DNA from: Anaerolineaceae bacterium
GTDB taxonomy: Bacteria > Chloroflexota > Anaerolineae > Anaerolineales > Anaerolineaceae
Reading direction: 5' to 3'
DNA length: 11,267 nucleotides
Assembly: GCA_003524305.1 (NCBI GenBank)
Contig: DQHW01000023.1
Location: forward strand, 22,749-34,015
The position numbers and the translations under genes were made by a program. Below are positions 1 through 6,923 of this stretch, in pieces. The notes beneath the pieces were generated by a model that worked only from the letters and a program-made list of their open reading frames with translations, had not been told where the DNA came from and made no database searches. Every line of letters begins with the position of its first letter. Position 1 is the first letter of the stretch.

Positions 1-2
1 AA

Positions 3-125
3 ACCCCAACCATTGGATTTTGGCGCACCGACGATGAAATAGCCGAAAATTCAGAGATCAGGCAGGCTGCAAACCTCCTCCTGCGGCGTGAAGGCCGGTG
101 GTGTGCCGCGAGTATTGGCAAATGA
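3..125 (+). CDS. 3' end of an unidentified protein-coding gene (partial)
   Basis: Reading frame 3 is open from the window edge to a TGA at 123-125 and gives 40 residues ending ...REGRWCAASIGK. The other two forward frames close within about 40 bases. The reading has ordinary codon use with charged, helix-like residues (segment DDEIAENSEIRQAANLLLRR). I do not recognise the family, and too little is present to predict function. It lies 27 bases upstream of the DUF454 gene on the same strand. That next gene has its own promoter overlapping this gene's 3' end, so the two need not be co-transcribed. The call rests only on frame openness and position. Confidence 0.5.
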   Translation, partial: TPTIGFWRTDDEIAENSEIRQAANLLLRREGRWCAASIGK

Positions 126-145
126 GGCGGGCTTTCAGTTATAAT
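115..145 (+). promoter_or_regulatory. Sigma-70-type promoter for the DUF454 gene, probably leaderless
   Basis: TTGGCA at 115-120 and a perfect TATAAT at 140-145 are separated by 19 bases. Transcription would be expected to start around 152, one base before the ATG at 153. No Shine-Dalgarno sequence precedes that ATG. The -35 box overlaps the stop region of the upstream partial gene. The 19-base spacer is slightly long, but the -10 box is ideal. Confidence 0.5.
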
Positions 146-152
146 CAGGCGC

Positions 153-626
153 ATGAAGAAACCTTCTAAACTAAAGCGCATTCTGTTGATCAGCGGCGGC
201 ATTGCCTGTGTCGTGTTGGGCACGTTGGGCATCTTTCTGCCCGTCTTGCCGACAACAGTTTTCTTTTTACTGGCAGCGGCAGCTTTTGCACGCAGCTCTG
301 ATCGGCTCTATAACTGGATCATGAACCATCCCCTGGTGGGACGGCTGATTCGCAATTATCGCCTTTATCATGCCGTGCCGCTGCAGACCAAGGTGGTTTC
401 GATCTCATTTTTGTGGCTTACCATCGGTTCCTCCGCCATTTTCGCGGTTGAAAGCTGGTGGCTGCGCGGATTGCTTGTATGCGTCGCCATTGGCGTCACC
501 TGGCATATACTATCAATCAAGACCCTGACGCCTGAGATGCTGGCTGATATTGCCAGGCGAGATGCAGAAGACACTGAAAAAAAGGCTGCACTTACGAACC
601 GTGAGCTCTTTGAACCTAATAAATAA
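153..626 (+). CDS. DUF454 (YbaN-like) inner-membrane protein
   Basis: A 157-residue integral membrane protein of the DUF454/YbaN family; its molecular function is unknown. The hallmark is the N-terminal stretch around residues 19-48, with G-x-x-G-x-x-LPxLPTT followed by FFLLAAAAFARSS, which matches the family's conserved LPxLPTTPF-LLAA-xxFAxSS pattern. A basic start (MKKPSKLKR) precedes the first hydrophobic segment (about 9-45). Two further hydrophobic segments lie near 78-97 and 102-121, and the C-terminal tail is charged and cytosolic-like. Length is in the range usual for this family. The ATG has no ribosome-binding site but sits right after a good promoter, consistent with a leaderless message. 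A strong terminator follows at 705-735, so it is probably monocistronic. Family assignment is confident; no role can be stated. Confidence 0.92.
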   Translation: MKKPSKLKRILLISGGIACVVLGTLGIFLPVLPTTVFFLLAAAAFARSSDRLYNWIMNHPLVGRLIRNYRLYHAVPLQTKVVSISFLWLTIGSSAIFAVESWWLRGLLVCVAIGVTWHILSIKTLTPEMLADIARRDAEDTEKKAALTNRELFEPNK

Positions 627-704
627 GCTTATGTTTATTAACATTTAATTTTTCAGGTTAATCCGCAGAAATTCACTCAACAATTCGATTCAGCATCTTT
701 AAGG

Positions 705-735
705 CTCCGAACAATTTAGTTCGGAGTTCTTTTTG
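705..735 (+). terminator. Rho-independent terminator after the DUF454 gene
   Basis: A perfect 8-bp stem, CTCCGAAC (705-712) with GTTCGGAG (719-726), has a 6-base loop and is followed by TTCTTTTTG. It separates the DUF454 gene from the metallopeptidase-like gene. Confidence 0.85.
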
Positions 736-796
736 TTAAGTTTTGGTGTACCATTTTTGGCAAATTTTTAACTGGCTTTTTGCTCATTTCCGTTTA

Positions 797-802
797 TATA
801 AT
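797..802 (+). promoter_or_regulatory. Probable -10 box for the metallopeptidase-like gene
   Basis: A perfect TATAAT lies at 797-802 in an AT-rich tract downstream of the terminator. No convincing -35 sits 16-18 bases upstream; the best candidates around 772-778 are poor. Predicted transcription start is near 809, which leaves a leader of about 56 bases before the ATG at 865. Confidence 0.45.
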
Positions 803-851
803 GATGATAACAATTCATGGATTAAATAAGCTTATATGTAGAAAGCCGTTC

Positions 852-860
852 GAGGGAGGG
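852..860 (+). promoter_or_regulatory. Ribosome-binding site for the 865 start
   Basis: GAGGGAGGG at 852-860 ends four bases before the ATG at 865. This purine-rich site fixes the start codon, and the protein sequence from it immediately enters the first N-terminal repeat. Confidence 0.75.
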
Positions 861-864
861 TTGT

Positions 865-3800
865 ATGGATTTTCTTCAGGCTGAAGCTCAATTTCGACAA
901 TTGGATGCTCAATATAAAGCCGGTCAGATATCTTATGACCAATATCGAAACGCCCTCATCCAACTTCAGGTGACGGATGGTTCTGGCGGTCAATGGCAGC
1001 TTCAAGAACTTACCGGTCAATGGCATACCCTGACTAACGGGCAGTGGATAGCCGCCCAACCGCCCAAGGCGGCTGCTTTCAATCCATCATCATTATCTTT
1101 CAGCCAGGCTGAACAGCAGTTCGCTGCGCTTGAAGCCCAATATCAAGCCGGGCAGATTACCATGGAGTATTACCGCACCGTTTTAGCGCAATTGGAAGTC
1201 ATCGATGAAGACCAAAACCGCTGGCAGATGCAAGAACGCACCGGTGCATGGCATGTATTATGGCAGGGTCAGTGGGTGGCATCCACGCCTCCTGGCAAAA
1301 TCGCACCTCCTGTCATCCCTTCTTCAGCAATCGCACCCCCTCAACAAATTAGTTATGCGCAGGCGGGTTATCCCTATCAGGTGAATCAAACACAGAAAAA
1401 ATCGCCGTGGGGTGTGATTGGCATTGTTGCAGGCGGGCTGGTGGTGGTAGTGCTGGCTGTGTTTGGCATATCCGCCCTGATCAAAGGGGTGGGAGGCTCT
1501 TCCTCCAAGGTTAAAACTTATGACTTTGTACAACAATCCACATTGACCCTTAACCCCGGCGGCGGTCAAGTTCAAGATGACTTGGGTACGACGCTGCAAG
1601 TGGCTGCTGAAGCGCTTCCGGCAGAGGATTCTGTAACAAACCTCACCAGTTATGCTGCCAGCGGTCCACTTGAAAAAGAGTTGAGTCAAAGTTACATCCT
1701 TGAGACACCTTTTTACGAGGTTACTCTCGAAGGTGCTAACGATGGCAGCGGGCCAGCCGAACTGACTTTTTTGGCGCCCAATCCAAATTCAAGGTTGCTG
1801 ATGATTATTGACATGCAAGCCGCAATCCTTTTGGCTGTGGAACCCAGGGATGGCGAGCTTAAGGTCAACGCGCACCTCGGGCCGACAGACCTGAGCGTGC
1901 TCTACCCCGAAGGCGAGGGGGCTGAGACTCACAGCGTGATGTACGTTGTGGTGACCCCGAAGCAAACATCTTATGAACCCTCTGAAACTGGGTCCTCGAC
2001 CATTCAGATGGTCAGCAATCGATTGCCGCAAGAAAATTACGGCAAAATGTGCACCCCGGTCAGTTTGAAGGCGGCGACCATCTTCCAGCGCTGCCAATCC
2101 AATGAAGACGGGTCGGTGATGGTCATTTATCCCTCGGATGATAAGATGACGCATATAGACGCATATCACGCAGCCATAGAAATAGAATCCGCGGTGGCCA
2201 CCTATTTGGGGATGGGGTACACGAACTCTTATCTTGACCCCTCATCACCTATTCTGGCGGTGGTGAGCGCCAGTTATACCAGCCCCGAATACAATTTCAA
2301 GAACGGTGTCATTTACCTTCCACCAGATATCCCAACGAAATTAGCCGCTGAACGAACAGCCATCTGGCACGAGACCGGCCACTGGATCCAAAACCGGGTG
2401 TATTCGATGGCGATCGCCAAAGCAGTTGGCGCCCGAAGCTGGTGGCTGGATGTTTCCGCCGAGTTAATGGTCATGGATGTGATGCCCGAATATCTTTCTG
2501 ACAACCTTTCGACATATGGCAAGATCACCAAAGACGACGGTGTCATGCTGGCTTTTCAGAGCGCACCTTACCAATGGCCGGCGGATTTCTATGTGCATGC
2601 CCAGTTGGTCAAGGTGAACATGTGCGATCTTGGCTGCCCGATCACGCGGGATGATTTCGTCCGTGCGATTAACAAGGGCTTATACCCATTCAATGGCAAT
2701 TACGAACGAGAGATGTTGACCGGCAATCTCGAAGATTATGCCCGCTACCTGCTTGGAGCTGCGCCGGAGGAAGCCAACACAACGATTTCTCTGGCAGGCG
2801 TGCAAAACCAGGATTCCTTCGGTCAGATCGTTTCTGTGATACGCGGCAACAATACCCTGGTCAAGTACATCCACAATGGCGTGGAACCGCAAATTAAAGA
2901 GGAAAAAACACAGACCGGGTCAAACCTGGTCATCGACGCAGCCCTTGAGGCGGATGGTGTCTATCCGCTGCAGATTACCAGCGGCTCAGACGGCAAGTAT
3001 ACCGGTTTGCCGCTGATGCTGGTGGTCGAACCGGGTGTGCCATTCCTCTACCGTCTGGATGGCGGGGAGGTCGTCAGCAGCGATGGCAGCAAAGAGGAAA
3101 AGATCGGTCCGCTGCAGGCTGGCACCGGGGTGGGGACGATTCGACTGGTGGCTTACAGCGCGGCCGGTGGGCAATCTTTCAAGGCCAAAGTCGAATCTGT
3201 GAACCTGGATGGCACCTGGATGATTGAAGCCCGCGATATGATCAGCAGCAATATGCAATGTACGGGCGGAGTAGGTGAAGAAGCCACTGACCCTAATGAT
3301 ATGGGAGCACTCGGGGCTGCCTACTTTACGTTTTTCAACGCCATGGGTGAGATGACCACCGACAGCAGCGGACAAACGCTCGATTGGAGCCTGGTGCCGG
3401 GCAGGCTGCCTGCAGAGGTAACGTCGGGGATGTTCACGTTTGAAGCCACAGCCATCACTGAAACGGACGGCATCCACTTGCAAGGCAGGCTTAACATTCC
3501 AAAACCTTCGGATTCTTCAGGGTTCATCCCCGGTATGAATTCAAATGTCGCCGGGTTGACCCCCGATGGGGTTGTTTCACGCCAACTTGTGCCCATGGCC
3601 GGTGCTCATGACAGCCATAAAAATGCAAGCCTGGCGCTTGTGCTGCTGCTGCCTGTAGTGGGGATGAGCCTCCTTCCTATTAGTAAAAAGCGGCAAAGAA
3701 TGGTGGTCTGCATAGCGATGGGCATGATGCTGATGTCGCTGGCAGGATGTATTGCTTTGATTTTTTACGGCACGGTGGATGCGGATATCAAGATCACCAA

Positions 3801-4053
3801 ATTTGAATATGCAGGCGGTTCTGGCCCTGCAAGCTGGACCTTCGGCAGCCCTGTTAGCGGCAACCCGATCTGGGTATTTAAAGAGGGCACGGCAACCTAT
3901 CCGGTCGAGTTAATGATGGATGTGACCATGACTGATGCAGATGGCAAAGAAACCGACTTTCATGAAGTCTGCAGTGGCACAGCAGTTTATGCCGTGACCG
4001 GCGGCGTCTACGAGGATATGACGGTGATCATCCCAAGCTCAAGTGATGAGTAG
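865..4053 (+). CDS. Large membrane protein with tandem N-terminal modules and a gluzincin-like HExxH domain
   Basis: A 1062-residue protein of unrecognised specific family. Residues about 3-67 and 79-143 are two copies of one module with a 76-residue period: a helical part (QF..L.AQY.AGQI...Y...L.QL.V) followed by a Trp-rich part (G.W....GQW). A Pro/Gln linker and one transmembrane helix (about 182-207) follow. The large central part (about 208-920) should be extracytoplasmic. It contains HETGH at 502-506 with a downstream glutamate at 533 in the context WWLDVSAEL, as in MA-clan (gluzincin) zinc peptidases, where the two His and the later Glu bind zinc. Beta-rich, Ig-like sequence follows. 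Near the C-terminus two hydrophobic helices (about 921-940 and 946-970) flank a basic KKRQR loop, which suits a re-entry hairpin, and the last 90 residues would again be outside. Catalysis and substrate are unproven. The gene stands alone on its transcript. Confidence 0.85.
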   Translation: MDFLQAEAQFRQLDAQYKAGQISYDQYRNALIQLQVTDGSGGQWQLQELTGQWHTLTNGQWIAAQPPKAAAFNPSSLSFSQAEQQFAALEAQYQAGQITMEYYRTVLAQLEVIDEDQNRWQMQERTGAWHVLWQGQWVASTPPGKIAPPVIPSSAIAPPQQISYAQAGYPYQVNQTQKKSPWGVIGIVAGGLVVVVLAVFGISALIKGVGGSSSKVKTYDFVQQSTLTLNPGGGQVQDDLGTTLQVAAEALPAEDSVTNLTSYAASGPLEKELSQSYILETPFYEVTLEGANDGSGPAELTFLAPNPNSRLLMIIDMQAAILLAVEPRDGELKVNAHLGPTDLSVLYPEGEGAETHSVMYVVVTPKQTSYEPSETGSSTIQMVSNRLPQENYGKMCTPVSLKAATIFQRCQSNEDGSVMVIYPSDDKMTHIDAYHAAIEIESAVATYLGMGYTNSYLDPSSPILAVVSASYTSPEYNFKNGVIYLPPDIPTKLAAERTAIWHETGHWIQNRVYSMAIAKAVGARSWWLDVSAELMVMDVMPEYLSDNLSTYGKITKDDGVMLAFQSAPYQWPADFYVHAQLVKVNMCDLGCPITRDDFVRAINKGLYPFNGNYEREMLTGNLEDYARYLLGAAPEEANTTISLAGVQNQDSFGQIVSVIRGNNTLVKYIHNGVEPQIKEEKTQTGSNLVIDAALEADGVYPLQITSGSDGKYTGLPLMLVVEPGVPFLYRLDGGEVVSSDGSKEEKIGPLQAGTGVGTIRLVAYSAAGGQSFKAKVESVNLDGTWMIEARDMISSNMQCTGGVGEEATDPNDMGALGAAYFTFFNAMGEMTTDSSGQTLDWSLVPGRLPAEVTSGMFTFEATAITETDGIHLQGRLNIPKPSDSSGFIPGMNSNVAGLTPDGVVSRQLVPMAGAHDSHKNASLALVLLLPVVGMSLLPISKKRQRMVVCIAMGMMLMSLAGCIALIFYGTVDADIKITKFEYAGGSGPASWTFGSPVSGNPIWVFKEGTATYPVELMMDVTMTDADGKETDFHEVCSGTAVYAVTGGVYEDMTVIIPSSSDE

Positions 4054-4083
4054 AGAGCAGAGAATAAGGGTATAAAAACAAAA

Positions 4084-4138
4084 TCTCTTAACCACAAAAC
4101 TCACAAAAACGGACGAAAATTGTCTGGTAGGGGCGGGT
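4084..4138 (+). repeat. Left copy of an extragenic repeat flanking the AT-rich block
   Basis: The sequence starting TCTCTTAACCAC (4084-4095), continuing CACAAAAA and GACGAAAA, and running into the GGGCGGGTC arm reappears in inverted orientation at about 10750-10819. There the minus strand reads CTCTTTTAACCAC, CACAAAAA, CACGAAAA and then GGGCGACC. The order and spacing of the blocks match with small gaps. It is probably one member of a dispersed host repeat family. Confidence 0.6.
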
Positions 4139-4190
4139 CCCGCGAACGTTGCGCCCCCGAAATGATCTTATGAGAGGGGGAGACCCGCCC
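4131..4190. repeat. Branched hairpin (REP/MITE-like) downstream of the metallopeptidase-like gene
   Basis: The outer stem pairs GGGCGGGTC (4131-4139) with GACCCGCCC (4182-4190). Inside it, CGC (4141-4143) pairs with GCG (4151-4153), and CCCCC (4154-4158) pairs with GGGGG (4176-4180). The result could fold as a three-way junction in RNA or single-stranded DNA. It is followed on the plus strand by TGATTCTTTTTT, so it may also terminate the 865-4053 transcript. Confidence 0.65.
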
Positions 4191-4222
4191 TGATTCTTTT
4201 TTACCCGATTTTTCTTAAGATG

Positions 4223-4266
4223 ATTCGTTCCTTTGTTTTATTTATTCGGAAACAAAGAAAACGAAT
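4223..4266. repeat. AT-rich inverted repeat
   Basis: ATTCGTT (4223-4229) and CTTTGTTT (4231-4238) pair with AAACAAAG (4250-4257) and AACGAAT (4260-4266). This gives a 15-bp interrupted stem with an 11-base loop. No gene overlaps it. The rest of the intergenic stretch down to about 4480 shows nothing else I can support. Confidence 0.5.
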
Positions 4267-4302
4267 ATCATTATTAGCTTTGAACCCGGCATAAACATAG
4301 CA

Positions 4303-4332
4303 GATTCGTTTTTTTGTTTTTATGCACGAATC
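4303..4332. repeat. Second AT-rich inverted repeat, partly duplicating the previous one
   Basis: GATTCGT (4303-4309) pairs with ACGAATC (4326-4332) around a T-rich loop. Its left arm and loop (GATTCGTTTTTTTGTTTT) closely repeat 4222-4239 (GATTCGTTCCTTTGTTTT) in direct orientation, 81 bases downstream. Confidence 0.4.
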
Positions 4333-4488
4333 GCGGAGGAGTTCTTGTGAAATTTTTAAGGTTCAGTTGCAGCGTTGAGGTGAATGATGGCAACGTTAAA
4401 ATAGCACAAATGTTCTGATTAGTCAAGATGGAAATAACGACAGCAGAAATGGCAATTGAACAATAAAAAAGCAATGTTGTAAAGGACA

Positions 4489-4527
4489 TGTTTTAAATTC
4501 ATAATTGGCGTGTTTTAAAAAATAATT
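4489..4527 (+). promoter_or_regulatory. Tandem TGTTTTAAA repeats upstream of the defence-operon promoter (possible operator)
   Basis: TGTTTTAAATTCATAATT (4489-4506) and TGTTTTAAAAAATAATT (4511-4527) are in direct orientation with a 22-base period, about two helical turns. They lie just upstream of the predicted -35 box at 4535, where an activator or repressor could bind. No regulator gene is in the operon. Confidence 0.35.
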
Positions 4528-4547
4528 CGATCATTTGTTTTTTATAA
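4523..4547 (+). repeat. Left copy of an imperfect 25-bp direct repeat flanking the operon
   Basis: The 25 bases beginning TAATTCGAT and ending TTATAA match 10180-10204 at 20 of 25 positions. The pair brackets the five-gene operon closely. The copy overlaps the predicted -35 box. AT-richness lowers its significance, and AATTCGAT also occurs near 682 and 4703. Confidence 0.35.
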
Positions 4548-4563
4548 AGAAATTATGTAAAAT
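4535..4563 (+). promoter_or_regulatory. Sigma-70-type promoter of the defence operon
   Basis: TTGTTT (4535-4540) and TAAAAT (4558-4563) are separated by an optimal 17 bases. Transcription would start near 4570, giving a leader of about 47 bases to the ATG at 4617. The ribosome-binding site there is weak (GGGG at 4608-4611). Confidence 0.5.
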
Positions 4564-4616
4564 AGATTATTTCATGGGTAGGTAAATCTCAATATTCAAT
4601 TCAAAATGGGGTTTTT

Positions 4617-6695
4617 ATGTCATTGAGGGATTTAGGAATTCCAATTGCATTAACTACATCTAAAGATGATCTTGTAGAAAATTTTTTTATTCCACTTTTA
4701 AGCAATTCGATATATTACGATCGAGGTGTTGGTTTTTTTTCTTCAAGTTGGCTAAGAGAGACTTTCACTGGAATGCAAGAATTTGCAATAAATGGTGGAA
4801 AAGCTCGTTGGATAACATCCCCAATATTAGCGAAAGCTGATTGGGATGCAATCCAATTAGGGGATAAAGCAAAAAATGTTGAAATATTAAAAATTGCAAT
4901 AATTAACCAAATAAATAGATTCGCAGAAAAAACTAACGAAAATACACTTATAACGTTAGCATGGATGATAGCTGATGGAATTATTGAGTTTAAATTAGCG
5001 AAACCAAGAAATAAATTATCTAGCGAATTTCATGCAAAAATTGGAATATTCACAGATGATAAGGGGAACAGTATAAGTTTTGACGGTTCTTATAATGATA
5101 GTGAAAATGGGTTACATAATTATGAATCAATAAAAGTTTTTCAATCTTGGGATCACACTTCCGAGTACGTTACTCTAGAAAAACAACTTTTTAAAGACCT
5201 TTGGAACAATGATGATCCAAATATAGAAGTATTTGATATCCCTTCTGCAATAAAAAATGAAATAATCCAATTACGAAAAAATTCGAAACGTCCATATATA
5301 AAACCAAAATGGATTATTTCTGATCAATTAAATAATGATAGTGAGTTGATAAATGATTTTCCAATAAAGCCTGCAGAAATTGAACTTAGACCTTATCAAT
5401 TGGAGGCAATTGATAATTGGAAAGGCAATGATTATAAGGGGATTCTCGAAATGGCAACAGGAACAGGAAAAACAATAACAGCTCTTGTGGCCACAACAAA
5501 ATTGATAGAAAATTCCCCACGATTGATTATTATCATATTATGCCCTTATATTCATTTGGCACAACAATGGATGGAAGAAACTCTTAAATTTCATTTTTTT
5601 CCTATACTTGTTGCAGAATCAGAAAAAAAATGGATAGAGAGTGTTTATATGCTTGCAAGAGATTTTCAAGCAAAACAAGTTAATATTGGGATGATTATCT
5701 CAACAAATACTTCATTTTTAAAAAGTAAATTACAAGAAATTCTTTCTGAATACGGATTATGGGATAAAACATTAATCATTGCCGATGAGGTACATCATTG
5801 TGGAACTGAGGAAATGTTAAAAAAAATGCCAAAAGAAGCACCTTACCGGCTTGGTTTAAGTGCAACACCGATACGCAGCTATGACGAAGAAGGGTCAGAT
5901 AATCTATTGAACTATTTTGGAGATATTGTTTTTAAATATGGACTAAGCGATGCAATAAGCTCGGGTTATCTAACACGATATTTCTACAATCCAATACCAG
6001 TGCATATGAAAGAAAATGAATTCAATGAATATATTTCTTTATCAAAAAAACTAAACCGCTTACATCCAAATCCAAATAACACTTTAAGTGATTTAGCACT
6101 AATGATAGCTGTAAAGCGAGCCCGTGTTTTAAATAATTCAATTACTAAAATTGAATGGATTAATGAAAACATATTGCATGAAGCAAAATTTGCACACACC
6201 CTATTCTATGTCGGAGATAAAATTTTTGATGAAGTCTTAAGGATAATAGGGTTTAACAAAAGGATTATTGTTCATGAGTTTACGCACCGCCAATCAAGAA
6301 TAGAAAGAGTGGATTTGCTAAAAAAATTTTCACAAGGAATAATCCAAGCATTCATCTCAATGAAATGTTTAGATGAAGGAGTTGATGTACCACCAACAAG
6401 ATTAGCGTATTTTTTGGCAAGTTCTTCTGTATCCAGAGAATTTGTTCAGAGACGCGGAAGGATTCTCAGAAATTTTCCAGGAAAACAAACTGCAGAAATT
6501 ATTGATTTAATTTCGGTACCACCAGAAGACTTCCTCATTAAAGGAAAAAATAGTCCTGATTATGAGATAGTACGTAGTGCCTTACGTCGGGAGTATAACA
6601 GAATAACAGAATTCGCATCACTAGCGGAAAATCGACATCAATCTTTGAATAAATTTGTAAAAATCGCAGATCGTTTTGGTTTTCTTGATATTTAA
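4617..6695 (+). CDS. PLD-nuclease/SF2-helicase fusion, Dnd-associated restriction-enzyme type
   Basis: A 692-residue ATP-dependent DNA helicase/translocase with an N-terminal phospholipase D-like nuclease domain (about 1-215). The nuclease half-site is H139-A-K141 followed by a GSYN motif at 157-160. The N-terminus (MSLRDLG, then GVGFFSSSWL and ITSPIL) has the layout I recall for proteins annotated 'DNA phosphorothioation system restriction enzyme'. The helicase part (about 255-640) shows a Q-motif-like RPYQLEAI, Walker A ATGTGKT (280-286), DEVH (390-393), SAT (415-417) and QRRGR (611-615). One HKD-type motif implies that two subunits build an active nuclease site. It is the first gene of the five-gene operon, and the 71-residue gene follows after 12 bases. 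Predicted role: effector or translocase that degrades unmodified foreign DNA in the cytoplasm. Domain calls are strong; the restriction role is inferred from family and context. Confidence 0.93.
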   Translation: MSLRDLGIPIALTTSKDDLVENFFIPLLSNSIYYDRGVGFFSSSWLRETFTGMQEFAINGGKARWITSPILAKADWDAIQLGDKAKNVEILKIAIINQINRFAEKTNENTLITLAWMIADGIIEFKLAKPRNKLSSEFHAKIGIFTDDKGNSISFDGSYNDSENGLHNYESIKVFQSWDHTSEYVTLEKQLFKDLWNNDDPNIEVFDIPSAIKNEIIQLRKNSKRPYIKPKWIISDQLNNDSELINDFPIKPAEIELRPYQLEAIDNWKGNDYKGILEMATGTGKTITALVATTKLIENSPRLIIIILCPYIHLAQQWMEETLKFHFFPILVAESEKKWIESVYMLARDFQAKQVNIGMIISTNTSFLKSKLQEILSEYGLWDKTLIIADEVHHCGTEEMLKKMPKEAPYRLGLSATPIRSYDEEGSDNLLNYFGDIVFKYGLSDAISSGYLTRYFYNPIPVHMKENEFNEYISLSKKLNRLHPNPNNTLSDLALMIAVKRARVLNNSITKIEWINENILHEAKFAHTLFYVGDKIFDEVLRIIGFNKRIIVHEFTHRQSRIERVDLLKKFSQGIIQAFISMKCLDEGVDVPPTRLAYFLASSSVSREFVQRRGRILRNFPGKQTAEIIDLISVPPEDFLIKGKNSPDYEIVRSALRREYNRITEFASLAENRHQSLNKFVKIADRFGFLDI

Positions 6696-6696
6696 A

Positions 6697-6703
6697 AAGG
6701 AGG
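6697..6703 (+). promoter_or_regulatory. Strong ribosome-binding site for the 71-residue gene
   Basis: AAGGAGG lies four bases before the ATG at 6708, immediately after the helicase stop codon. It is the best Shine-Dalgarno site in the operon and argues that this very small ORF is really translated. Confidence 0.8.
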
Positions 6704-6707
6704 AAAA

Positions 6708-6923
6708 ATGCCATTGCCAAGTCATAGAAAAAAGATAATTAATCTTTTTTCAAAAATTGAAAATGATTCCTTGAGGACAATTATTTCTGAAGTGATATCT
6801 CTTGAGAATGAACAAAGGTCATCTCCAAATTTCCCTATACGTAAGGTAGAGGCAATTGTAGATGGAGAAGCCTCACTATTAGAATTGAGAGAATCAAAGA
6901 GGAGGGATAATGAGATTCGATAA
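6708..6923 (+). CDS. 71-residue accessory protein of the defence operon
   Basis: A small, charged, apparently soluble helical protein. Residues about 6-36 (RKKIINLFSKIENDSLRTII and on to SLENEQRSS) look amphipathic. The C-terminal part ends in a highly charged ELRESKRRDNEIR. No signal peptide, membrane helix or catalytic motif is visible. From memory it resembles the short proteins labelled 'DNA modification system-associated small protein' that sit before DndD-like ATPases; I could not test this. Reality is supported by a consensus ribosome-binding site, the 12-base gap after the helicase, and a 14-base overlap with the ATPase gene, which implies translational coupling. It may be a subunit or adaptor of the ATPase. 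No biochemical role can be assigned. Confidence 0.75.
   Translation: MPLPSHRKKIINLFSKIENDSLRTIISEVISLENEQRSSPNFPIRKVEAIVDGEASLLELRESKRRDNEIR
6901..6906 (+). promoter_or_regulatory. Ribosome-binding site for the ATPase, inside the preceding gene
   Basis: GGAGGG at 6901-6906 is three bases from the ATG at 6910 and lies within the last codons of the 71-residue gene. Translation of the two is therefore likely coupled. It supports the start MRFDKLTIENF, the typical opening of SMC/Rad50-like proteins. Confidence 0.75.

Larger units (their letters stand above)
620..835 (+). repeat. 13-bp direct repeat TAAATAAGCTTAT (620-632 and 823-835)
   Basis: The same 13 bases occur at the end of the DUF454 gene (620-632) and in the leader of the next gene (823-835). 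Each copy contains the 10-bp perfect palindrome ATAAGCTTAT. The downstream copy lies between the -10 box at 797-802 and the ribosome-binding site at 852-860, a position where a repressor could act. No regulator is encoded nearby, so an operator role is only a possibility. Confidence 0.3.

Noticed and set aside
3724..3777. Internal LAGC sequence resembling a lipoprotein signal in the 1062-residue protein
   Set aside because: It is far from the N-terminus, continuous in frame, and followed by more hydrophobic residues, so it fits a transmembrane helix better than a separate lipoprotein start.
4347..4418. 23-codon GTG-initiated ORF preceded by GGAGGAG
   Set aside because: The ribosome-binding site is attractive, but the peptide is very short, unrecognised, and lies in a repeat-rich gap. 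It may be the relic of a gene start.
4274..4489. 71-residue minus-strand ORF with a hydrophobic N-terminus
   Set aside because: It overlaps the inverted repeat at 4303-4332, has no convincing ribosome-binding site, and its sequence after the hydrophobic start is low-complexity and family-less.
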